This document shows positions 43,431 through 51,586 of a stretch of 64,000 nucleotides of DNA, piece by piece. The position numbers and the translations under genes were made by a program. Position 1 is the first letter of the stretch. Each line of letters starts with the position of its first letter. Source of the DNA: Streptomyces cyanogenus (GTDB lineage Bacteria > Actinomycetota > Actinomycetes > Streptomycetales > Streptomycetaceae); assembly GCF_017526105.1 (NCBI RefSeq), contig NZ_CP071839.1, positions 4,270,001-4,334,000 on the forward strand, given 5' to 3'. The notes under the pieces are model-generated. The model had not been told where the DNA came from, did no database searches, and saw only the letters and a list, made by a program, of their open reading frames with translations.

Positions 43431-45681
43431 CGGATTCCTCGGTGGGGTCGGTGGCGGTCGGATCGGTCTGCTCGGGGACGAGCCGGGCCCAGTCGGTGAC
43501 CACCGGGACCAGTTCTCCCGCCAGCCACAGGGGGAGTTGGTCGCGGTGGTGGGGGGCGCCGGGTACGCCGTCGGCACCGAAGGGGACCACCCAGCGGCTG
43601 TTGTCGCGGTCGGCCAGGTCCCAGACGTAGCGGGCGGCCGGGCCGCGGGCGGCGCGGTCGGTGAGGCCGGGGACGGCGGAGGTGCAGAGCACGCAGTCGT
43701 GGTCACCGGCGAGACCGGGCTCGTCCGCCGCGGTGTACGGCTCGGTCGGCAGCGCCCGCCAGGGGGCCAGGCGGTGGGTGGCGGACCAGGGGGCGGCGGG
43801 GGGTGCGGCGGCGGTCTCCTCCAGGGCGGCCCGGACGGCTTCCGCGCGGTCGATGCCGTACAGGTCCTCGGCGCGCAGCAGGTGTTCGAGGGCGTGGCCG
43901 ATGCGCGGGACGAGGGCCAGCCAGGGCAGCAGGACGTCCGGGTAGGCCGGGGGTTCGGTGAGCGGGGCGAAGACCGGGTGGGCGGCGAGCCGGCGTACGA
44001 CCGCGCCGCGCACCGCCGCGTACGCCGCCGCGTCGGTGCTGTCCGCGCCCATGCGGCGGTCCCAGGCGAGCAGGCGGTCGCGGAGGGCCGCGGCGGCGGG
44101 GGTGAGGCCGGTGAGCGCGGCGATCCGGTCCAGGAGGGGGGCGGCGGAGCCGAGACGGGTGTCGGTGTGGATCGCTGGCATGCCGTCGGCGGTCCAGGTG
44201 CGGCGCGCGTCGAGCAGGGCGCGGATGCGGGCGGCACGGTGGGGCGGGGCGAACTCGACGCCGAGGGGGGTGGCGAGGCCGCGGGCGTTGGCCATCACCG
44301 CGATGCCGTCCTCGGTGGCCGGGCGGGCGTACGGCGTCTCGTGCGTGCCGTGCCATGCGTGGCCCGGCTCCCAGGCGGGGACCGGACGGAGGCGGTTGGC
44401 CGCGGCGCGGACCGGGACGTGGCCGGCGACGCGGTGCAGGGCGCCGCCTTCGGTGTCGGCGGCCTGGACGACGTTGACCGGCTCGGTCCAGGCGTCCAGG
44501 GCGCGGTCGATGTCGGCGACGGTGCGGGAGCGGAGAAGGGGGAGGAGGGCGCTGAAGCCGAGGTCTTCCGTGACGCGGGGCGGGTAACGGAGGGCCAGCG
44601 CCTCGGCCCCGCCTTCGGTGGTCCCGAGTGCTCCCCCACCCGCACCCGTGCGGCTCCGGTCGCCGGGTGCGGGCGGCCCCGATGGGCCGTCCCCGCCGGC
44701 GACGGCGGTCGCCTCCGGCGCGGGGGACCGGCCGGGTTGGGCGTCGGTGGCCTCAAGGCCCTCCGGGCCGCCCGCGATCACCGGGCCCCGGGCGGTCTCG
44801 ACGACCTCGACCTCGATGGGGGGTTCGCCGGCGATGTGGACCGTTTCGGTGTGGCGGGCGGCCCGGTGCCAGGTGCCGTCGGGGGAGAGGGACTCGACGC
44901 CCGCGCCGGTGCGGCGGAGGCGCTCGCGGTAGAGGTCCTGGTAGTCGGCCATGGCGTTGGTGATGGCCCAGGCGGCCGTGCCGGTGTGGCCGAAGTGGGC
45001 GATGCCGGGGACGCCGGGCACGGCCAGGCCGATGACGTCGAACTCGGGGCAGGCCAGGCGGATCTGCTGGTACACCCCGGGGTCCTCGATGAAGCGGTGG
45101 GGGTCGCCGGCGATGAGGGCGTGCCCGGTGGCGGTGCGGTCGCCGGTGACCAGCCAGCCGTTGCTGCCCGCGGTACCGGGCCCGTCGGTGGCGAACAGGC
45201 CGACGGCGTCGGGACCGAGGTGCCGTACCGCCTGCTCGCGCCAGAGCTTGGCGGGGAAGCCGGCGAAGAGGATGTGCGTGCCGAGCCAGACGCCGAGCGG
45301 CGTCCAGGGCTGCCAGCGGCCGGCGGCCAGGCCGGTGCGGGCGAACTCGGGTGCACGGCGGGCGCCGGCGGGCAGACCCTCGTTGACCCCGTCCACGTAC
45401 GCCCGCACCCAGTCGGCGGTCTCCGGGTCCCGGCGTTCCAGCGCGGTGAAGCAGCGGCGGGCGGTGTCCTCCAGCCGGGCCCGGCGGGCGAAGACGTCCC
45501 AGGAGAGGGCCTCGGCGCCGAGGAAGGAGGCGGAGGTTCCCTGGGCGCGGTGCCGCTCGACCTCCAGCTGCCAGGCCCGGTCGTGGGCGGTGATCCGCCC
45601 CTGGACACGGGCGAGTTCGCGGGCGCTGGACGCGCGCAGGTGGGGGATGCCCCAGGCGTCGCGGAACGTCTCGGTGGTCAC
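43423..45681 (-). CDS. penicillin acylase-family Ntn hydrolase
   Basis: 752 aa from GTG 45681 (MTTETFRDAWGIPHLRASSA). It is a single-chain precursor. The predicted autocleavage site is Gly172-Ser173 in GTAGSNGWLVTG, giving an alpha chain of about 172 residues and a beta chain starting at the nucleophile Ser. The alpha chain shows DRAWQLEVERHRAQG; the beta chain shows ALIAGDPHRFIEDPGVYQQI and GVPGIAHFGHTGTAAWAITN. There is no obvious export signal, unlike many relatives. A low-complexity insert at about 305-365 carries a palindromic DNA repeat. Family members cleave amides of beta-lactams, acyl-homoserine lactones, or siderophore precursors (PvdQ). The iron box and the acyltransferase partner favour a siderophore-linked substrate (inference). 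Confidence 0.88.
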   Translation of the reverse strand: MTTETFRDAWGIPHLRASSARELARVQGRITAHDRAWQLEVERHRAQGTSASFLGAEALSWDVFARRARLEDTARRCFTALERRDPETADWVRAYVDGVNEGLPAGARRAPEFARTGLAAGRWQPWTPLGVWLGTHILFAGFPAKLWREQAVRHLGPDAVGLFATDGPGTAGSNGWLVTGDRTATGHALIAGDPHRFIEDPGVYQQIRLACPEFDVIGLAVPGVPGIAHFGHTGTAAWAITNAMADYQDLYRERLRRTGAGVESLSPDGTWHRAARHTETVHIAGEPPIEVEVVETARGPVIAGGPEGLEATDAQPGRSPAPEATAVAGGDGPSGPPAPGDRSRTGAGGGALGTTEGGAEALALRYPPRVTEDLGFSALLPLLRSRTVADIDRALDAWTEPVNVVQAADTEGGALHRVAGHVPVRAAANRLRPVPAWEPGHAWHGTHETPYARPATEDGIAVMANARGLATPLGVEFAPPHRAARIRALLDARRTWTADGMPAIHTDTRLGSAAPLLDRIAALTGLTPAAAALRDRLLAWDRRMGADSTDAAAYAAVRGAVVRRLAAHPVFAPLTEPPAYPDVLLPWLALVPRIGHALEHLLRAEDLYGIDRAEAVRAALEETAAAPPAAPWSATHRLAPWRALPTEPYTAADEPGLAGDHDCVLCTSAVPGLTDRAARGPAARYVWDLADRDNSRWVVPFGADGVPGAPHHRDQLPLWLAGELVPVVTDWARLVPEQTDPTATDPTEESDD
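44639..44681. repeat. intragenic palindromic repeat, copy 2
   Basis: CCCGCACCCG (44639-44648) and CGGGTGCGGG (44664-44673) form a 10-bp hairpin. The segment 44643-44680 matches 31862-31899 in an unrelated gene. It lies in frame in the acylase gene and encodes a Gly/Pro/Arg-rich insert. Confidence 0.65.
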
Positions 45682-45700
45682 CCGGGAAACCCCCTGTGCT

Positions 45701-45719
45701 TTAGGTTAGCCTTGCCTAA
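45701..45719. promoter_or_regulatory. iron box (DmdR1/IdeR-type operator)
   Basis: TTAGGTTAGCCTTGCCTAA closely resembles the 19-bp actinobacterial iron-box consensus (TTAGGTTAGGCTNACCTAA). It lies between two divergent genes, 20 bases from the acylase start and 41 bases from the siderophore-interacting protein start. Binding of Fe-loaded DmdR would shut off both. Confidence 0.88.
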
Positions 45720-45759
45720 GTTTTCCGTGGCGGAATCGTACGCGAACCGTGGAGGGGTC

Positions 45760-46482
45760 ATGGGGCAGGGGCGGGGCTGGGAGGGCGCGGTGCTGAAACT
45801 GCTGCGCGCCAAGGACTTCGTACTGACGGTGCTCGACGCGCAGGACGTGACCCCGCACTACCGGCGGCTCCGGCTGAGCGACGGCGGGTTGCTCGCCGCG
45901 ACCGGTGTCCATCCCACCATGTGGGTACGGCTGTGGTTCTCCGCCGACGGCCGGCCGCACCAGCGCGCGTACACCCTGGTCGACCCCGACCCGGCCGCCG
46001 GCACCCTCGGCCTGGAGTTCGCCCTGCACGCGGGTACGGCCTCCGACTGGGCGCGGGCCGCGCGGCCCGGCGACACCATCGAGGCCACCGTGCAGGGCAC
46101 CGGCTTCCAGCGCCCCGAGCCCGCGCCCTCGCACCTCGTCGCGATCGGCGACCCGGCCTCGCTGCCCGCGATCAACTCCCTGCTGGGCGCGCTCGGTTCG
46201 GCACCGGCGACGGTCTGGTTCGAGGGCGAGCCGACGGGGCTGCCCTGCCGGACCGAGCCGGGCCGGCACGAGATCCGGGCGGTACCGCGCCGGGACGCGG
46301 GCGCCCACCTGGTGGAACGGGTCCGCGCCGAACTGCCCGCCGTCCTCGCCGGCACCCCGCACCCGTACGTCTGGATCGCCTGCGACACCGCGACCACCCG
46401 CACACTCGCGGCCTACGTCCGCAAGGACCTGGGCCTGCCGAAGCAGCGGGTGCACGCGCTGGGGTACTGGCGCGCCGGGTGA
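45760..46482 (+). CDS. siderophore-interacting protein (FAD ferric reductase)
   Basis: 240 aa from ATG 45760 with GGAGGGG upstream (MGQGRGWEGAVLKLLRAKDF). It is a SIP/ViuB-type flavoprotein: the FAD-binding barrel includes QDVTPHYRRLRL and the isoalloxazine motif HQRAYTLVD; the NAD(P)H domain has LVAIGDPASLPAINSLLGAL, EGEPTGLP and PYVWIACDTATTRTLAAYVR, then KDLGLPK. It reduces ferric siderophore in the cytosol to release Fe(II). Under the divergent iron box, so expected to be induced by iron starvation. Confidence 0.92.
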   Translation: MGQGRGWEGAVLKLLRAKDFVLTVLDAQDVTPHYRRLRLSDGGLLAATGVHPTMWVRLWFSADGRPHQRAYTLVDPDPAAGTLGLEFALHAGTASDWARAARPGDTIEATVQGTGFQRPEPAPSHLVAIGDPASLPAINSLLGALGSAPATVWFEGEPTGLPCRTEPGRHEIRAVPRRDAGAHLVERVRAELPAVLAGTPHPYVWIACDTATTRTLAAYVRKDLGLPKQRVHALGYWRAG

Positions 46483-46730
46483 GGGGGGCGCGGGGCGGGC
46501 GGGTTGGACGGGCGGGGCGTGGGCCGGGCGGGCGGAGGCGCGGGCTGGGCGGGTCAACTCAGCGGACGCGCGAACCGGGTGGGGCACGTTACGCGGGCCT
46601 ACGCGTGGACGGGCTGGACCAGCGCATCTGCGGACCAGTGGCCGGACTGAACGGGCGGCCGGGCTGAACGCGCGGACTGAACGCGCGGGCTGGGCAGGCG
46701 GAGGGGGTGGGGGCGCGGGATCATCTACGC

Positions 46731-47324
46731 ATGGACGTCACGCTGCACCTCGCCCAGGACCCGGCGGCCGACGGGCTGCTCGGGCGGTCCCCGCTCGCCG
46801 TGCTGACCGGGATGCTGCTCGACCAGCAGATCCCGATGGAGTGGGCGTTCAAGGGGCCCCGGACCATCGCCGACCGGCTCGGTGCCGAGGATCTGGACGC
46901 GCACGAGATCGCGGCGATGGATCCGGAGGCCTTCGCCGCGCTGCTCTCCGAGAAGCCCGCGGTGCACCGCTACCCCGGCTCGATGGCGAAGCGGATCCAG
47001 CAGCTGTGCCAGTACCTCGTCGAGCACTACGACGGGGACGCGGAGGCGGTCTGGCGGGGCGTCGGCAGCGGGGACGAGCTGCTGCGCCGGCTGGAGGACC
47101 TGCCGGGATTCGGGAAGCAGAAGGCGCAGATCTTCCTGGCCCTGCTCGGCAAGCAGCTCGGGGTCGCCCCCGCGGGCTGGCGGGAGGCCGCCGGGGCCTA
47201 CGGCGAGCCGAAGTCCTTCCGGTCCGTCGCCGACATCACCGGCCCCGAGTCGCTGGCCAAGGTACGCGCCCACAAGCAGGAGATGAAGGCGGCGGCGAAG
47301 GCGGCGAAGCCGACGAGGAAGTAG
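46731..47324 (+). CDS. HhH-GPD-type DNA glycosylase-like protein
   Basis: 197 aa (MDVTLHLAQDPAADGLLGRS). A helix-hairpin-helix appears in LRRLEDLPGFGKQKAQIFLA with the following Asp/Gln region reduced; LAVLTGMLLDQQIPMEWAFK resembles the N-terminal helix bundle. It is much shorter than AlkA or Nth and lacks an iron-sulfur cluster and an obvious catalytic Asp after the HhH, so glycosylase activity is uncertain. It has a basic C-terminus (KAAAKAAKPTRK). No ribosome site is visible and the mRNA may be leaderless. The upstream 46483-46730 is G-rich low-complexity DNA. Confidence 0.8.
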   Translation: MDVTLHLAQDPAADGLLGRSPLAVLTGMLLDQQIPMEWAFKGPRTIADRLGAEDLDAHEIAAMDPEAFAALLSEKPAVHRYPGSMAKRIQQLCQYLVEHYDGDAEAVWRGVGSGDELLRRLEDLPGFGKQKAQIFLALLGKQLGVAPAGWREAAGAYGEPKSFRSVADITGPESLAKVRAHKQEMKAAAKAAKPTRK

Positions 47325-47428
47325 CGGGCCGGCGCCGGCCGCTGCCGCGGCGCGGGGCGGCATCGACGTGCGGCTCCGGGCGACGAGGACGCCCAGAGCC
47401 CGGAACCAGCCGCGCACCCCGGCAACGG

Positions 47429-47618
47429 CCCACACCGACACACACGGCGCCGCCCCGCACCCACCCCCGGTACGGCCCACACCCACCCCCGGCCCGGTGC
47501 CCGACACCGCCCCACACCGACACACTCGGCGCCGCACCGCACCCGCATCCGGCACCGCCCCGCACCCACCCCCGGTACGACCCACACCCACCCCCGGCCC
47601 GGTGCCCGACACCGCCCC
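47429..47618. repeat. C-rich direct repeats
   Basis: 63 bases at 47451-47513 recur at 47556-47618 with one mismatch (period 105). A CCCACACCGACACAC unit also appears at 47429 and 47511. The whole intergenic block 47325-47680 is C-rich low-complexity and holds no credible gene. Confidence 0.8.
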
Positions 47619-47682
47619 GCCCCCACCACCCGTCCGGCCCACCCCGCTGGCCCCCGCCCCCCGGCCGCTCGCAGCATGAAGC

Positions 47683-48375
47683 ATGACCGAGGCACCGATC
47701 GGCGGTCCCGAAGGGGGCCGTGAGTACGACGACCGGCACGTGCACGCCGGGGAAGGACCCCGCGCACGCCCCACGGAGCCGCACCGCGTGCACCATGAAC
47801 CGGAACCGCCGTTCGAGGGCCCGCTGCACGCCCTGTCCCGGGCCGTCTGGCAGGTCGTCCTGCTGACCGGGATCGGCTCCCTGGTGCTCGGCGTCCTGGT
47901 GCTGGTCTGGCCGGGCCCTTCCCTGCTCGTCGCCGGGGTGCTGTTCGGCCTGTACCTGATCTACAGCGGCATTCTCCAGCTGGTGGCGGCGTTCGGCACG
48001 CACCGGGCGACCTCGCTGCGGGTGCTGGCCTTCCTCAGCGGCGCGCTGTCGATCCTGCTGGGCCTGTTCTGCTTCCGCGGACCGATGCAGTCGGTCCTGC
48101 TGCTCGCCCTGTGGATCGGCATCGGCTGGCTGATCCGCGGGATCACCCAGGTCCTGGCCGCCGCGCACGACCCCCGGATGCCGGCCCGGGGCTGGCAGGT
48201 CTTCCTCGGGATCCTCACGTTCGTCGCCGGGATCGTGCTCATCGACTCGCCGTTCGAGTCGGTCGCCGTACTGACCATCGTCGGCGGGATCTGGCTGATC
48301 GCGGTGGGCATCGTGGAGATCGTCACCGCGTTGCGCCTCCGCAGCCGGTCCGGCCATGTGCCGCAGGAGCTGTGA
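47683..48375 (+). CDS. HdeD family membrane protein
   Basis: 230 aa (MTEAPIGGPEGGREYDDRHV). A hydrophilic His-rich N-terminus of about 50 residues is followed by six membrane helices in the HdeD arrangement: VVLLTGIGSLVLGVLVLVWP, LLVAGVLFGLYLIYSGILQL, VLAFLSGALSILLGLFCF, LLLALWIGIGWLIRGITQVL, VFLGILTFVAGIVLI and VGGIWLIAVGIVEIVTAL. HdeD-type proteins are linked to acid resistance in E. coli; in Streptomyces the role is unknown. Its stop overlaps the next small frame as GTGA. Confidence 0.9.
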   Translation: MTEAPIGGPEGGREYDDRHVHAGEGPRARPTEPHRVHHEPEPPFEGPLHALSRAVWQVVLLTGIGSLVLGVLVLVWPGPSLLVAGVLFGLYLIYSGILQLVAAFGTHRATSLRVLAFLSGALSILLGLFCFRGPMQSVLLLALWIGIGWLIRGITQVLAAAHDPRMPARGWQVFLGILTFVAGIVLIDSPFESVAVLTIVGGIWLIAVGIVEIVTALRLRSRSGHVPQEL

Positions 48376-48473
48376 CCGCCGTCAACCTCGCGCATCAGGG
48401 GTACGCCGAGCGGGCGGATCTCGCGCACGGCGTGCAGCCCCCGCCGCCCGCCCCGGGCAGACAGCTGGTGTGA
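48372..48473 (+). CDS. possible 33-aa coupled peptide
   Basis: A 33-codon frame (MTAVNLAHQGYAERADLAHG, then VQPPPPAPGRQLV) begins with a GTG that overlaps the hdeD stop and ends with a TGA that overlaps the GTG of the next gene. Perfect coupling on both sides is unusual by chance but the product is too short to judge by composition. It has no membrane segment. It could simply be a translational bridge. Confidence 0.35.
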   Translation: MTAVNLAHQGYAERADLAHGVQPPPPAPGRQLV

Positions 48474-48790
48474 GCAGGAGCAGCAGCGCACCCCGGAGCC
48501 GTGCCCGGCTGTGCGTGCTCGTGCTGCTCCTCGCCCTGTGGGTGCCCGGCGCACACCTGTCGGCCCAGGCGCCCCCGTCCCTCGCGGTGGCCGCCGAGAC
48601 CGCCGAGCACGAGATGCTCGACCCCGCGCTCCGGCCACTCGTCCGCGCCGTCCACCGGGCCGACGTACCCGAGCGCCCCGCACCCCTCCCCGGCCCGGTG
48701 TCCGCCCGCCCGGCGGCCCGCCCCCGCCCCACCGCACCGCGGGTGCCGGACACCGCGCCCCTGCTGCGCACGGTGGTCCTGCGCTGCTGA
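48470..48790 (+). CDS. secreted or membrane-anchored hypothetical protein, 106 aa
   Basis: Starts at GTG 48470 (MSRSSSAPRSRARLCVLVLL). A basic N-terminus and a hydrophobic core up to about residue 31 (LALWVPGAHLSAQA) look like a signal peptide. The rest is Pro/Ala/Arg-rich with EMLDPALRPLVRAVHRADVP. No family recognised. Weak ribosome site; expression may depend on coupling to the preceding frame. Confidence 0.5.
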   Translation: MSRSSSAPRSRARLCVLVLLLALWVPGAHLSAQAPPSLAVAAETAEHEMLDPALRPLVRAVHRADVPERPAPLPGPVSARPAARPRPTAPRVPDTAPLLRTVVLRC

Positions 48791-48843
48791 CGGACCCGCG
48801 TCCCCGCACGGTCAGTCGGCTCGACGCAAGGAGCAGCACAGCC

Positions 48844-48969
48844 ATGTCCAAGGATCCCTACGCCGTCCTGCGCGCCCTGCTGCGCGCGGAGGCCCGGCGC
48901 GGTGCGGCCGCCAGTCCGGACCAGCGCGCCCCGCAGCCGCAGCGGCCCCCGGAGGACCCGGCCCGCTGA
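48844..48969 (+). CDS. small hypothetical protein, 41 aa
   Basis: ATG 48844 has AAGGAG about 11 bases upstream. The product MSKDPYAVLRALLRAEARRG, then AAASPDQRAPQPQRPPEDPA, is a short amphipathic helix plus a Pro-rich tail. Similar small proteins occur in other Streptomyces from memory. Function is unknown. Confidence 0.5.
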   Translation: MSKDPYAVLRALLRAEARRGAAASPDQRAPQPQRPPEDPAR

Positions 48970-48999
48970 ACGGCCCCGGCGGGGGCGGCCCACCGCCTC

Positions 49000-49328
49000 C
49001 GCCGGGCCGGTGCGCTACCGGCGACGCCGGCTCGCGGTCCACAGCCTGTGCACAACGCTCGTGGAGCGGCGAGGCGCGGACCGCCTCGTCCAGTGCGGGT
49101 CCTGGTCCTGCCCGTGCCGGTGGCGCCCGCGACCAGGCCGTGCCGGTCGAGCGCCGGCCGCGGTACCCGGACCGACACGCCGGGGTGACACCCGCCGTCC
49201 CACCACGGGGCGCCGTGGTCGGGCGCGGGACCGGTGAAGGCGTGACCCGAGGCGCTCTTCTGCGCCCCGCCGGGCAGCGCACCGGCCCCCTCGGGCCCGG
49301 CGGACGGCGCGGTCCCGCTGTCGCTCAT
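49000..49328 (-). pseudogene. decayed HerA-like (DUF853) ATPase remnant
   Basis: Translating the minus strand from ATG 49328 gives an N-terminus that resembles DUF853/HerA-like helicases: HAFTGPAPDHGAPWWDGGCH, then PGVSVRVPRPALDRHGLVAG and the P-loop ATGTGRTRT (Lys of Walker A replaced by Arg). Just after the P-loop the frame shifts and the similarity to the ATPase core is gone. Another frame then shows ALDEAVRASPLHERCAQAVD and REPAS, which looks like a C-terminal piece. A full protein is about 500 aa or more, so most of the gene is deleted. The N-terminal match is good; the C-terminal match is tentative. Confidence 0.55.
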
Positions 49329-49441
49329 GTCCGGCACCCGCCCCCGTAGTAACCCGTTTGTCGGAATTGCTCCATCTTTTCAAGCGGTGCACTCCGCCGC
49401 CATGGCTGCGCCCGGAACGTCTTGACCGGTAGGCTTTCCGT

Positions 49442-49738
49442 GTGATCTTCAAGCGCATCGGAAACGGCCGGCCGTACCCCGACCACGGCCGGGAAAGCAC
49501 CCGGCAGTGGGCGGACGTCGCGCCGCGCCCGGTCCGCCTCGATCAGCTCGTGACCACCAAGCAGCAGCTCGACCTGGAGACCCTGCTGGCGGAGGACTCG
49601 ACGTTCTACGGCGACCTCTTCGCGCACGTCGTGAAGTGGCAGGGCGACCTCTATCTGGAGGACGGCCTGCACCGCGCGGTGCGCGCCGCCCTCCAGCAGC
49701 GCCAGGTGCTGCACGCGCGCGTGCTCGAACTCGACTGA
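49442..49738 (+). CDS. conserved 98-aa protein (VapB-labelled family)
   Basis: GTG 49442 (MIFKRIGNGRPYPDHGREST). It is soluble with RPVRLDQLVTTKQQLDLETL and FYGDLFAHVVKWQGDLYLED plus GLHRAVRAALQQRQVLHARV. The family is widely conserved in Streptomyces and, from memory, auto-labelled as a type II VapB antitoxin. No PIN-domain toxin gene is adjacent, so a toxin-antitoxin role is not supported here. It is located in front of a LytR_C protein gene on the same strand with about 100 bases between. Confidence 0.75.
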   Translation: MIFKRIGNGRPYPDHGRESTRQWADVAPRPVRLDQLVTTKQQLDLETLLAEDSTFYGDLFAHVVKWQGDLYLEDGLHRAVRAALQQRQVLHARVLELD

Positions 49739-49836
49739 CCCGGCGCGACACGCCCGTTGCCCCTTTCGGGTTCCACTGAGCGGCATCGACTGATCATCTG
49801 ATAGGCATCGCCGCTCGGGCGCACTACGCTGCGCTC

Positions 49837-50475
49837 ATGAGCATGCTGACTCCCCCCGGCATGGGCGGCCAGTACCGGATCACGGGGGACGCATACCCTC
49901 GGATGCGTCCGCCCCGACGGCACGGCAGGCTCGTGGCCGTCGTGGTGGCGTCCACCGCCGTGCTCGGCCTGGTCGGCTGGGGCACCCTGCAGCTCATCGA
50001 CGTCTTCACGGGCGGCGGCGACACGTCCACGGCGTCCGGCGCCGGCACCCACTGCCGGACCAGGTCCGCGGCGGCCCCGGCGGCGCGGGTGAAGCCCCTC
50101 CCCAAGCCCGGCCAGATCACCGTGAACGTCTACAACGCCACCAAGCGCACCGGGCTCGCCAAGAGCACCGCGGACGAGCTGAAGAAGCGCGGCTTCCGCA
50201 TCGGCACCGTGGGCAACGCGTCGAAGCAGTACGACAAGAAGGTGAAGGGCACGGGGATGCTCCTCGGCTCCCCCGCCGCCCAGGACACCTCCCTGCGGGT
50301 CCTCGGCACCCAGCTCGCCGGCGCGGAGTCACGCGCCGACGGCCGCAAGGGCGCCGACCTGGACCTGATCATCGGGGACGCCTTCAAGGGCCTGGCCAAC
50401 CGCTCGACCGCCGACCGGACCCTGACGACCCTGACCGAACCGCAGCCGACGGCCGTGCCGAAGAAGACCTGCTGA
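49837..50475 (+). CDS. LytR C-terminal domain membrane protein
   Basis: 212 aa (MSMLTPPGMGGQYRITGDAY). One membrane anchor at about 32-55 (LVAVVVASTAVLGLVGWGTL). The extracytoplasmic LytR_C domain (about 93-190) starts ITVNVYNATKRTGLAKSTAD and contains ELKKRGFRIGTVGNAS and DLDLIIGDAFKGLANRS. The LytR-CpsA-Psr catalytic domain is absent, so it is an accessory cell-wall-associated protein rather than a ligase. It ends in a Cys. Convergent with upp. Confidence 0.85.
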   Translation: MSMLTPPGMGGQYRITGDAYPRMRPPRRHGRLVAVVVASTAVLGLVGWGTLQLIDVFTGGGDTSTASGAGTHCRTRSAAAPAARVKPLPKPGQITVNVYNATKRTGLAKSTADELKKRGFRIGTVGNASKQYDKKVKGTGMLLGSPAAQDTSLRVLGTQLAGAESRADGRKGADLDLIIGDAFKGLANRSTADRTLTTLTEPQPTAVPKKTC

Positions 50476-50611
50476 GCAGCGCCCCGAAAGGGGCGCGGGT
50501 GCATGTCCGGCGGGCGGCTTCCGCCGCGCGGGCGCGAGCGGCCGGAAGGTCCCCGCGCCCGCGGACGGCGGCCGGACCGCAGCCCGGCCGGTACGACCCG
50601 TACGAAGAGAC

Positions 50612-51247
50612 CTACTCCGCGGCCCCGTAGAGGCGGTCCCCCGCGTCACCCAGCCCCGGCACGATGTATCCGAGCTCGTTCAGGTGGTCGTCCACGGCCG
50701 CCGTGACCACGGTGACCGGCGTACCCGCCAGCTCCCGCTCCATGACCTCGACGCCCTCCGGCGCGGCCAGCAGCACCACGGCGGTGACATCGTCGGCGCC
50801 GCGCTTGATCAGCTCCTGGATCGCCGCGACCAGCGTGCCCCCCGTGGCCAGCATCGGGTCGAGCACGTACACCTGGCGGCCCGAGAGGTCCTCCGGCATG
50901 CGCGAGGCGTACGTGGACGCCTGCAGGGTCTCCTCGTTGCGGATCATGCCCAGGAAGCCCACCTCGGCGGTCGGCAGCAGCCGGACCATGCCGTCCAGCA
51001 TGCCCAGGCCCGCCCGCAGGATCGGCACCACCAGCGGGCGGGGCCGGGCGAGCTTGACGCCCGTGGTCTGCGCGACCGGGGTCCGGATGTCGACGGCCTC
51101 GGTGCGCACGTCCCGCGTCGCCTCGTAGGCGAGCAGGGTGACCAACTCGTCGGCGAGCCGCCGGAAGGTCGCGGAGTCGGTGCGCTGGTCGCGCAGCGTG
51201 GTGAGCTTGTGGGCGACCAGGGGGTGGTCGACGACGTGGAGGCGCAT
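50612..51247 (-). CDS. upp: uracil phosphoribosyltransferase
   Basis: 211 aa from ATG 51247 (MRLHVVDHPLVAHKLTTLRD). The salvage enzyme makes UMP from uracil and PRPP. The PRPP loop region is VYVLDPMLATGGTLVAAIQE, the uracil-binding end is ELGYIVPGLGDAGDRLYG, and PILRAGLGMLDGMVRLLPTA is also conserved. Length is normal. Stands alone. Confidence 0.96.
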   Translation of the reverse strand: MRLHVVDHPLVAHKLTTLRDQRTDSATFRRLADELVTLLAYEATRDVRTEAVDIRTPVAQTTGVKLARPRPLVVPILRAGLGMLDGMVRLLPTAEVGFLGMIRNEETLQASTYASRMPEDLSGRQVYVLDPMLATGGTLVAAIQELIKRGADDVTAVVLLAAPEGVEVMERELAGTPVTVVTAAVDDHLNELGYIVPGLGDAGDRLYGAAE

Positions 51248-51343
51248 GCCCCTAACGGTACCTGCGCCACGGGCCGCCCTCGCGCTGGCATCAAACCGGC
51301 CAAACGGGGGAAAGTGGGAGGGACGTAAGTGGGGTGGTGAGAC

Positions 51344-51586
51344 GTGTCCGACCTGCCTGACCTGCCCGCGGACGCCTCCGAGGCCGGCGGCCCGACCGGC
51401 CCCGCCGCGCGGTCCGCGAGAACCGGTTCCGACAAGCCCGAGAGCGAGGCCGAGCGCCGTCGGCGCCGCGCCCAGTTCCTGCGCGAGCTCGCCGAGGCCC
51501 GCGCGCTGCGCGCCCGGGTGCAGCCCCGGCGCGCCAAGGCCGCCCGGCTGCGCCACGCGATGCGCATGCGGACGTTCCGCTGGTAG
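51344..51586 (+). CDS. small basic hypothetical protein, 80 aa
   Basis: GTG 51344 (MSDLPDLPADASEAGGPTGP). An acidic/Gly-Pro N-terminal third is followed by a strongly basic helical part (SEAERRRRRAQFLRELAEAR, ALRARVQPRRAKAARLRHAM), ending RMRTFRW. It is suggestive of nucleic-acid or ribosome contact. The upstream GGTGGTGAGAC is a modest ribosome site. Family not recognised. Confidence 0.6.
   Translation: MSDLPDLPADASEAGGPTGPAARSARTGSDKPESEAERRRRRAQFLRELAEARALRARVQPRRAKAARLRHAMRMRTFRW

Noticed and set aside
49442..49738. VapBC toxin-antitoxin system
   Set aside because: No PIN-domain or other toxin gene is adjacent; only the antitoxin-labelled family name suggests it.
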